The notes under the pieces are model-generated. The model was not told where the DNA came from. It saw only the letters and a list, made by a program, of their open reading frames with translations, and did no database searches. Made by a program: the position numbers and the translations under genes. From positions 1-7,209 of the forward strand of contig JAEDFO010000081.1 in assembly GCA_016292745.1 (NCBI GenBank): a DNA stretch of 7,209 nt. Reading direction: 5' to 3'. This document shows, in pieces, positions 1 to 6,015 of this stretch; within the stretch, counting starts at the first letter, position 1; every line of letters begins with the position of its first letter. Source of the DNA: Muribaculaceae bacterium. GTDB taxonomy: Bacteria; Bacteroidota; Bacteroidia; Bacteroidales; Muribaculaceae.

Positions 1-66
1 GTAATAATATTGTCTACTCAAATTGTATAACAGAAATCAATGCGCTGATGCGGTAATATTTCATTT

Positions 67-1398
67 ATGGCATTCATCGACAAAATAAGTTCATGTATCG
101 AAAAGTATTCATTGCTCGAGCCGGGCGCGCGGGTACTGGTGGCATTGAGCGGTGGAGCCGATTCTGTGGCTTTGCTGCTATCGTTGCGTGCGCTGGAATA
201 CGACTGTGTGGCCGCCCATTGCAATTTTCATCTGCGTGGTAACGATTCGAACCGAGATGCCTCGTTTGTAGCCGATTTGTGTGCTCGTCTGGGTATTGAA
301 CTTGCCACTATTGACTTCGATGTGCCTGATTATCAGCGCCGACACAAGGTGTCGCTTGAGATGGCTTGTCGCGAATTGCGTTACGACTGGTTTGAGCGCT
401 TGCTTGGTGAGCGACGTTGCTGTGCCATTGCAGTGGGTCACCATGCCGACGACCGAAAGGAAACTTTTATTATCAACGCCCTACGGGGTTCAGGGATAAA
501 GGGGCTGTCGTCAATTAAGCCCAAGAACGGCAATGTGGTTCGCCCGATGCTTTTTGTTTCCCGTGCCGATATTGAGGCCTTCCTTGAGGAACACAATCAG
601 CCATTTGTAACCGATATTACTAATTTATCGATTGATTTTGGTCGAAATAAGGTGCGCAACCGCATTTTGCCTGAAATAAATGCTCTATTTCCCGATAATG
701 CCATGTTGCGGACAATCGATTCGCTGCTGTCGTGTAATGAGTTCTATCAAGGTGCTTTGGAAAGTGCTATTGCCAATTGCTGCCAGATTGATGGAGATGT
801 CGTAGTCGTAAATTATCGTAAGCTTCTGGCTTTTCGTGGTTATGATGCGCTGCTTTACGGGATTGTCAGCCGCTATGGCTTTAATGCTGTTCAGGCTGAT
901 GAATTGCTCCAGGCAGTCACTTCACCAGATGGAGTGGGGCGCATTTTCGTTTCACAGTCACATCGAATTGATGTGGGCCGTAAAGCCTTTACCATTTCGT
1001 TGACCGAGAACGGTGATACATTGGCTGCAGAATATCGGTTTGCTTTGCCTGACGTTCCGGCCGAACTGCCATTGCAACTTTCGGTTGAGGTGATTCCTTT
1101 CTCGAGTGTTGATTTCGAACGTAATCCGTTGGTTGCTTATCTCGACAGCTCCATTGTGGGTGTGCCGCTTGTGCTGCGACATTGGCGGCGTGCCGACCGT
1201 ATGCATCCTTTCGGGTTGAAGGGGAGCAAGCTTCTGAGCGATTTGTTTGCCGATGCCAAATACGATTCGCTTCAGAAACGCAACGCCTGGGTGCTTGAAG
1301 CCGCCGGCGAAGTGATATGGGTGCCAGGCCTGCGCACATCCGACCGCTACCGCTGCAAGCCAGGTGGCGATGTGGTTGTGGTGAGTGTTATAGAATAA
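67..1398 (+). CDS. tilS: tRNA(Ile)-lysidine synthetase TilS
   Basis: This 443-residue cytoplasmic enzyme is expected to attach lysine to C34 of the CAU-anticodon isoleucine tRNA using ATP, making lysidine so that the tRNA reads AUA and is charged with Ile instead of Met. The N-terminal PP-loop ATPase motif SGGADS is at residues 28-33, followed by HCNFHLRG (51-58) and GHHADDRKET (124-133), the TilS version of the HHxxDQxET signature with Arg in place of Gln. The RPML and RNKVRNRILPEI stretches of the catalytic domain follow. The C-terminal TilS domain is recognisable from LRHWRRADRMHPFG to the end (WVPGLRTSDRYRC). Length is normal for the family and the gene looks intact. The ATG at 67 sits 27 codons before the SGGADS loop, as usual; there is no Shine-Dalgarno sequence. 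Its stop overlaps the end of the opposing acetyltransferase gene. Identity is near certain from the motifs. Confidence 0.96.
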   Translation: MAFIDKISSCIEKYSLLEPGARVLVALSGGADSVALLLSLRALEYDCVAAHCNFHLRGNDSNRDASFVADLCARLGIELATIDFDVPDYQRRHKVSLEMACRELRYDWFERLLGERRCCAIAVGHHADDRKETFIINALRGSGIKGLSSIKPKNGNVVRPMLFVSRADIEAFLEEHNQPFVTDITNLSIDFGRNKVRNRILPEINALFPDNAMLRTIDSLLSCNEFYQGALESAIANCCQIDGDVVVVNYRKLLAFRGYDALLYGIVSRYGFNAVQADELLQAVTSPDGVGRIFVSQSHRIDVGRKAFTISLTENGDTLAAEYRFALPDVPAELPLQLSVEVIPFSSVDFERNPLVAYLDSSIVGVPLVLRHWRRADRMHPFGLKGSKLLSDLFADAKYDSLQKRNAWVLEAAGEVIWVPGLRTSDRYRCKPGGDVVVVSVIE

Positions 1399-1834
1399 TG
1401 TCGCAGTTGCGGTCTTCCTCGTTAATCACAGCTCCTATTCCCTTGTAGATGGCGCGCGCACGTTCGTTCCAATCGGCCACCTGCCATCGCATGATGTGGC
1501 ATCCGCTCTGTGCAGCTATCTCTTTGAGCATCGTTATGAATCTGGTGCCGAGACCTTTGCCCCGGTAGTCGGGAGTGATGTATAGGTCGTCCATATACAG
1601 TGCTTTGCCGCTCCAGGTGAAGTAGCAATAGAAGAAAGCCACATATCCAATAATCTTGCCGTCTTTTTCAGCAACCAGGCAATTGAAGAAATCGCTTTCG
1701 GCATTCATCTTATCCACGGAGTTTGTCATCTGCTCCTTACGCCCTTCGAAGTCGGCAAATTCGCTGAACAGGGCAATGAGTTGCGGATAATCATTGTTGT
1801 CGGCAAGGCGGATGTTGATGTTGTCGGTAGTCAT
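1388..1834 (-). CDS. GNAT-family N-acetyltransferase, SSAT-like
   Basis: This 148-residue single-domain GNAT protein should transfer acetyl from acetyl-CoA to an amine. The acetyl-CoA pyrophosphate loop is RGKGLG (residues 91-96), preceded by the beta-strand LYMDDLYITPDY (79-90). The segment VADWNERARAIYKGIGA (119-135) is the motif-B region, with Tyr130 in the position of the usual general acid. The run from FYCYFTWSGKALYMDD to the CoA loop, and VADWNE, closely resemble spermidine/spermine N1-acetyltransferase (SSAT), so a polyamine, diamine or thialysine-type amine is a reasonable substrate guess, but specificity cannot be read from sequence. I chose the ATG at 1834: an in-frame ATG at 1870 would add an unlikely MPSPIIIIIFSN extension that runs through the hairpin at 1853-1896. 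The gene follows nhaA on the same strand beyond that hairpin, and its 3' end overlaps tilS by 11 bases. Confidence 0.9.
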   Translation of the reverse strand: MTTDNINIRLADNNDYPQLIALFSEFADFEGRKEQMTNSVDKMNAESDFFNCLVAEKDGKIIGYVAFFYCYFTWSGKALYMDDLYITPDYRGKGLGTRFITMLKEIAAQSGCHIMRWQVADWNERARAIYKGIGAVINEEDRNCDIIL

Positions 1835-1852
1835 ATTTGAAAATATAATTAT

Positions 1853-1896
1853 AATAATGGGGCTTGGCATAAAAGTATGTGCCGCGCCCCATCATT
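1853..1896 (-). terminator. Hairpin terminator downstream of nhaA
   Basis: The arms AATAATGGGGC (1853-1863) and GCCCCATCATT (1886-1896) pair over 11 positions with one G-U wobble in the minus-strand RNA. A 2x2 internal loop then leads to a second 4-bp stem, GGCA (1866-1869) with TGCC (1880-1883), and a 10-base apical loop. On the minus strand the hairpin starts 22 bases after the nhaA stop codon and is followed by an A/T-rich, partly U-rich stretch (about 1852-1835) without a clean U-run. It most likely ends or attenuates the lepA-nhaA transcript before the acetyltransferase gene. Confidence 0.6.
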
Positions 1897-1918
1897 GTTA
1901 TGTTACTAATGTAAAATG

Positions 1919-3283
1919 TTATTCTTCAACCTCTTCGGCAGCCTCTTTTGGGAGTGTGGCCTTAAGAAGCAAGAAGCCTACAATACCAGAGATTAATGAG
2001 CCAAGGATAATACCAAGTTTGGCGTCGTTAAGCACTGATGCGGCATCCGGGCCCTTGAACGAAAGGGTAGCGATGAACAGAGAAACCGTGAAGCCGATAC
2101 CGCCCAGCATCGAAACCGATGCAAGCATCTTCCATGTTGAGTGGAGAGGCATACGGGCAAATCCGCATTTGATTGTTGCCCACGAGAACAGGAATATACC
2201 GGTGAATTTACCAATAAACAAGCCGCCGATAATGGCAAGTGCCACACCGCTGTAGGCTGCGCTTGGCTCCATATCGAGCATATAAATGCCTGCGTTTGCA
2301 AATGCAAAGAATGGAATGATGAACATATTTACAACACCAGCAAGCATTTCCTCGAATTTTTGGAGGGGTGATACTATTTGGTTAGATGAAGTGTTGATTT
2401 CATTAACCCAGTCGAGCTGGTTTGCGGTCATCATGGTGCGGGTTTCCAGTTCACCCTCTTCGCGAACAGGGAATCGCTTAACCAGGCGTTCCATCTTTTC
2501 GAGGAAGCTCTTAGGAGCAATCTTAGGAGTAGCGGGTACGCAGAATGCAATGAGCACTCCTGAGATGGTTGGGTGGATACCAGAGTTGACAAACAGATAC
2601 CATATTGCGATACCGAATACAATGTAATATGGGTTTCTGCGGATGTGGAACACGCTGCCGCTGATAGCCAGGAACAGGAGTAATCCGAATGCACTGAGCA
2701 GATAAGTGAAGTTGATTGTGCTGCCGTAGAAAATAGCAATCACCAGGATGCCGCCGATATCGTCGGCAACAGCCAAGGTGGTAAGGAACACTTTCAGCGA
2801 GATGGGCACACGTTTGCCGAGCATTGTGAGCACACCGAGCGAGAATGCAATATCGGTGGCCATTGGAATAGCACATCCGTTAAGGAAGTCGCCTCCTTCC
2901 CATATTCCGATGCCGTAGAACACCAACACAGGGAAAATCATACCACCACAAGCTGCAATGATAGGGAGCAAGGCTTGACGGAACGATGAAAGTTCGCCAA
3001 TAAGCACTTCGCGCTTGATTTCGCAGCCGATAGAGAAGAAGAACACAGCCATAAGTGCATCGTTGACAAATTCGAGCATTGTCATTGGATGGCCGTTGTG
3101 ACTGAATAGGTTGAAGCTGCCGAGCTTCAGCTCAACGGGAAGCTCCCAGAACCAGTTGTAATACTCACGGATGCCAGGTACATTGGCACACACAAGAGCC
3201 AGCAAAGTGGCAACGATAAGGACATTGCTACCGCTTGCAAAGCGTTTTATGGTAGTCCTTATGCTAAAAAAGAAGTTATCCAT
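1919..3283 (-). CDS. nhaA: Na+/H+ antiporter NhaA
   Basis: This 454-residue inner-membrane protein is an NhaA-type electrogenic antiporter that exports Na+ or Li+ in exchange for H+, supporting pH and salt homeostasis. Hallmarks are NDALMAVFFFSIGCEIKRE (residues 74-92), ATDIAFSLGVL (142-152) carrying the equivalent of E. coli Asp133 (here Asp144), LAVADDIGG with the ion-binding Asp pair (Asp174, Asp175; E. coli Asp163/164), FAFANAGI (326-333) and IGK (Lys359, matching E. coli Lys300). Hydrophobic helices fill most of the chain. E. coli NhaA is about 388 residues; the extra length is mainly a charged cytoplasmic loop at about 254-315, plus an acidic C-terminal tail. The start is the ATG at 3283, giving a short basic N-terminus before the first helix. 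It begins 41 bases after the lepA stop, with no visible promoter between them, so co-transcription with lepA is likely. Confidence 0.95.
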   Translation of the reverse strand: MDNFFFSIRTTIKRFASGSNVLIVATLLALVCANVPGIREYYNWFWELPVELKLGSFNLFSHNGHPMTMLEFVNDALMAVFFFSIGCEIKREVLIGELSSFRQALLPIIAACGGMIFPVLVFYGIGIWEGGDFLNGCAIPMATDIAFSLGVLTMLGKRVPISLKVFLTTLAVADDIGGILVIAIFYGSTINFTYLLSAFGLLLFLAISGSVFHIRRNPYYIVFGIAIWYLFVNSGIHPTISGVLIAFCVPATPKIAPKSFLEKMERLVKRFPVREEGELETRTMMTANQLDWVNEINTSSNQIVSPLQKFEEMLAGVVNMFIIPFFAFANAGIYMLDMEPSAAYSGVALAIIGGLFIGKFTGIFLFSWATIKCGFARMPLHSTWKMLASVSMLGGIGFTVSLFIATLSFKGPDAASVLNDAKLGIILGSLISGIVGFLLLKATLPKEAAEEVEE

Positions 3284-3324
3284 AATATATGAATGTTATT
3301 TGAAGGTTAATCAATTTCAGTGGG

Positions 3325-5112
3325 TTAGTCAAGTTTGAGCACTGCAAGGAATGCTTTCTGCGGTACTTCAACCGAGCCAATCTGCTTCATGCGTTTCTTG
3401 CCTTTCTTCTGCTTTTCGAGCAGTTTTCGCTTTCGGCTGATGTCGCCGCCATAGCACTTGGCAGTAACGTCCTTGCGCACGGCCTTAATGGTTTCGCGGG
3501 CAATAATCTTGGCTCCTATAGCAGCCTGGATGGCTATGTCGAATTGTTGGCGTGGAATCAGCTCTTTCAGTTTCTCGCACATGCGGCGTCCGAACGACAC
3601 TGAGTTGTCCACGTGGGTGAGGGTGCTCAGTGCATCCACCGATTCGCCGTTGAGCAGGATGTCGAGCTTGATGAGTTTCGATTCCCTGAAATCGTGGATA
3701 TGATAGTCGAACGAAGCGTAGCCTTTCGAAATGCTCTTCAGCTTGTCGTAGAAGTCGATAACGATTTCGCCAAGAGGCATGTCGAATATCAGCTCCATGC
3801 GATTGCCGTGTATGTAGTTCTGCTTAATCAGTTCACCACGTTTTCCCAGGCATAGTGTCATAATCGGCCCTATATAATCGGCCGTGGTTATGATGGATGC
3901 GCGGATATATGGCTCCTCGATGTGGTCGATAAGTGTCAGGTCGGGCAATCCCGAGGGGTTGTGCACCTCAATCACATTGCCTTTCTTGTCGTAAACCTTG
4001 TAGGAAACGTTTGGCACTGTAGTGATTACATTCATATCGAATTCGCGGTCGAGGCGCTCCTGTACAATTTCCATGTGCAGCAGTCCGAGGAAACCGCATC
4101 GGAATCCAAACCCGAGAGCCACCGACGATTCGGGCTGGAATGTCAGCGATGCGTCGTTGAGTTGCAGCTTTTCGAGTGATGAACGGAGGTTTTCAAAGTC
4201 TTCAGTCTCAATTGGATACACTCCGGCAAACACCATTGGCTTCACTTCTTCAAAGCCGGAAATTGCCGACGAACATGGGTTGGCCACATGGGTGATGGTG
4301 TCGCCCACCTTTACTTCGCGTGAGGTCTTGATACCGGATATTATGTAGCCCACATTTCCCGCCGAGATTTCCTTTCGTGGTTGCATGTCGAGCTTAAGTA
4401 TGCCTATCTCGTCGGCATGATATTCCTTGCCGGTGTTGACGAATTTCACATAGTCGTCGGTGCGTAGCGTTCCGTTGACCACCTTGAAATAAGCGATGAT
4501 TCCGCGGAATGGGTTGAACACAGAGTCGAAGATGAGAGCCTGCAGCGGAGCGTCGGACGAGCCTTTAGGCATAGGCACGCGCTCAACGATGGCCTCAAGA
4601 ATCTCGGGTACACCGATGCCGGTTTTTCCGCTGGCTCGGATAATGTCGGAGCGGTCGCAGCCTATGAGGTCGATAATCTGGTCCTCCACCTCATCAGGGT
4701 TTGCGCTGGCAAGGTCAACCTTGTTAACAACCGGAATGATTTCCAGATTATGGTCGATTGCCATATAAAGGTTCGAGATAGTCTGTGCCTGGATGCCTTG
4801 AGAAGCGTCGACAATAAGCAGTGCGCCCTCGCAAGCGGCAATTGATCGGGAAACCTCGTATGAAAAGTCAACGTGTCCTGGGGTGTCGATGAGATTAAGA
4901 GTATATTCTTCGCCTTTGTAGTTATAAGCCATTTGGATGGCGTGGCTTTTAATGGTAATGCCACGCTCGCGTTCAAGGTCCATATCGTCGAGCACCTGGT
5001 CCTGAAGGTCTTTTCCGCCAACGGTGTTGGTGTATTCAAGCAATCGGTCGGCCAGGGTGCTTTTGCCGTGGTCGATATGAGCGATGATGCAGAAATTGCG
5101 AATATGGTTCAT
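3325..5112 (-). CDS. lepA: Elongation factor 4 (LepA), ribosomal GTPase
   Basis: This 595-residue translational GTPase binds the ribosome and has been linked to back-translocation, initiation or ribosome assembly and to fitness under ionic stress. The G domain shows AHIDHGKST (residues 11-19, G1), RGITI (50-54, G2), DTPGH (76-80, G3), NKVD (130-133, G4) and SGK (161-163, G5). The beta-barrel and EF-G-like domains follow. The LepA-specific C-terminal domain contains TAKCYGGDISRKRKLLEKQK and ends PQKAFLAVLKLD, so the gene is complete. The start is the ATG at 5112, giving the family's usual short lead MNHIRNF before the P-loop. A TTG ten codons upstream (5142) is rejected because it lies inside the -7 promoter element. 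The hydrolase gene lies upstream on the same strand and nhaA follows 41 bases downstream. Confidence 0.98.
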   Translation of the reverse strand: MNHIRNFCIIAHIDHGKSTLADRLLEYTNTVGGKDLQDQVLDDMDLERERGITIKSHAIQMAYNYKGEEYTLNLIDTPGHVDFSYEVSRSIAACEGALLIVDASQGIQAQTISNLYMAIDHNLEIIPVVNKVDLASANPDEVEDQIIDLIGCDRSDIIRASGKTGIGVPEILEAIVERVPMPKGSSDAPLQALIFDSVFNPFRGIIAYFKVVNGTLRTDDYVKFVNTGKEYHADEIGILKLDMQPRKEISAGNVGYIISGIKTSREVKVGDTITHVANPCSSAISGFEEVKPMVFAGVYPIETEDFENLRSSLEKLQLNDASLTFQPESSVALGFGFRCGFLGLLHMEIVQERLDREFDMNVITTVPNVSYKVYDKKGNVIEVHNPSGLPDLTLIDHIEEPYIRASIITTADYIGPIMTLCLGKRGELIKQNYIHGNRMELIFDMPLGEIVIDFYDKLKSISKGYASFDYHIHDFRESKLIKLDILLNGESVDALSTLTHVDNSVSFGRRMCEKLKELIPRQQFDIAIQAAIGAKIIARETIKAVRKDVTAKCYGGDISRKRKLLEKQKKGKKRMKQIGSVEVPQKAFLAVLKLD

Positions 5113-5139
5113 TAATGAATGATTTTCGAAAATTTGGGG

Positions 5140-5147
5140 CAAAAATA
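5140..5147 (-). promoter_or_regulatory. Bacteroidetes-type -7 element for lepA
   Basis: On the minus strand this reads TATTTTTG, a perfect match to the Bacteroidetes sigma-70 (SigABfr) -7 consensus TAnnTTTG. It would place the transcription start roughly 20 bases before the lepA ATG at 5112, giving a short leader without a Shine-Dalgarno sequence. A T-rich stretch and a very A/T-rich block (about 5173-5190) lie just upstream, but I see no clear TTTG at the usual -33 distance. The motif is short, so support comes mainly from its position. Confidence 0.6.
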
Positions 5148-5148
5148 C

Positions 5149-5174
5149 AAAAAAAATCGCTTTTGATGAAGCAA
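5149..5174 (-). terminator. Possible weak intrinsic terminator after the hydrolase gene
   Basis: The minus strand reads TTGCTT, loop CATCAA, then AAGCGA, followed directly by eight T residues (5156-5149). The stem is six pairs including one wobble, so it is weak, but the uninterrupted T-run immediately after it has the form of a Rho-independent terminator. It lies about 70 bases beyond the stop codon of the hydrolase gene and directly upstream of the lepA -7 element, so it could separate the two transcription units. The T-run may instead be part of the promoter's A/T-rich context. Confidence 0.35.
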
Positions 5175-5245
5175 TATATATAAATATGTGTTTGGCAATT
5201 CAGCTTATTTTGTGGATTATTCTGGCGAATTGCAGCGGCTGAATG

Positions 5246-6010
5246 TCAGTAAGGGCATTTTACCGTTAGCCCGTCGTAGGCAAGGTGCACGTTGTCGGGA
5301 AGTTGTCGTTCAATGTCGTCATGAAGTCCAATGTCGTGGCTCATGTGGGTGAGATAAGCTACACGAGGCTTGATTCTGTTGATAGCGTCGAGCGATTCTG
5401 ATAGCGACATGTGTGACATATGTGGTTTATGTCGGAGCGCGTTGATAATAAGTGTGTCGATGTCGTGAAGGTCGGCAAAGGTGTTCTCTGGGATGCTCTT
5501 GGCGTCGGTAATATATGCCATATGACCGATTCTGAAACCAAGGATGGGTAGTTTGTAGTGCCAAATAAGCATTGGCAGCACATCAATGCCCTGAATGCTG
5601 AATTTGGTGTAAGGCTTAATATCGCGCAGGTCTAGCTTGGGCACTCCGGGATATAGATGCTCTTTGAAACAGTAGGGCAGACGGGTCCGTATGTCGTGCG
5701 CAACGTCGTCCTTGCAATAGATTGGGAAATCGGCATCGAAGCTGTATGGACGAATGTCGTCGATCCCTCCAACATGGTCGTAGTGGCTGTGGGTAACAAG
5801 GAGCGCGTCGATGTGGTGGTCGGATGCGCGGAGCATCTGCTCGCGGAAGTCGGGTCCGCAATCGATGAGTATCGATATGCCTTTCACTCGGATTATTGCC
5901 GAGGCTCGGAGCCGACGGTCGTGCGGGTCGGCCGATGTGCAGGTATCGCATTGGCAACCTATAACCGGCACTCCGGTTGATGTCCCAGTTCCCAGAAATT
6001 CTATTTCCAT
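5246..6010 (-). CDS. PhnP-type metallo-beta-lactamase-fold hydrolase
   Basis: This 254-residue cytoplasmic protein (no signal peptide) belongs to the PhnP-like branch of the metallo-beta-lactamase fold, whose characterised member is a phosphodiesterase acting on cyclic ribose phosphates. The N-terminal strand MEIEFLGTGTSTGVP leads into a Cys cluster, GCQCDTC (Cys19, Cys21, Cys24), like the structural zinc site of PhnP. The metal-binding motif THSHYDH gives His74, His76, Asp78 and His79. Further likely ligands are His151 (IWHYKLPILGFRI), Asp169 (YITDAK) and His222 (YLTHMSHD). PHMSH (196-200) is a family motif near the active site. All expected metal ligands are present, so it should be active, but no phosphonate (phn) genes are nearby and its substrate is unknown. 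The ATG at 6010 lies 5 bases after the stop of the lipoprotein gene, so the two are almost certainly co-transcribed. Confidence 0.92.
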   Translation of the reverse strand: MEIEFLGTGTSTGVPVIGCQCDTCTSADPHDRRLRASAIIRVKGISILIDCGPDFREQMLRASDHHIDALLVTHSHYDHVGGIDDIRPYSFDADFPIYCKDDVAHDIRTRLPYCFKEHLYPGVPKLDLRDIKPYTKFSIQGIDVLPMLIWHYKLPILGFRIGHMAYITDAKSIPENTFADLHDIDTLIINALRHKPHMSHMSLSESLDAINRIKPRVAYLTHMSHDIGLHDDIERQLPDNVHLAYDGLTVKCPY

Positions 6011-6015
6011 GATTT

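Noticed and set aside
1..66. Possible promoter for tilS, for example TAATATTG at 5-12
   Set aside because: It has one mismatch to TAnnTTTG, no upstream context is visible because the window begins there, and no -33 element can be judged. I see nothing else firm in this leader.
989..1339. Minus-strand open frame of 116 codons inside tilS
   Set aside because: The translation is rich in Arg, Gln and Cys with no recognisable domain, and the opposite strand encodes the conserved TilS C-terminal domain, so it is a shadow frame.
1794..2255. Plus-strand open frame of 153 codons opposite nhaA and the acetyltransferase start
   Set aside because: It is antisense to conserved NhaA helices, crosses the terminator hairpin and has no recognisable domain.
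3284..3324. Possible promoter or riboswitch between lepA and nhaA
   Set aside because: The 41-base gap has no TAnnTTTG match on the minus strand and no convincing stem, so it is best read as an operon spacer.
5616..5957. Minus-strand open frame of 113 codons inside the hydrolase gene
   Set aside because: It is Pro/Arg-rich with no motif and lies out of frame within well-conserved metal-binding sequence of the hydrolase.
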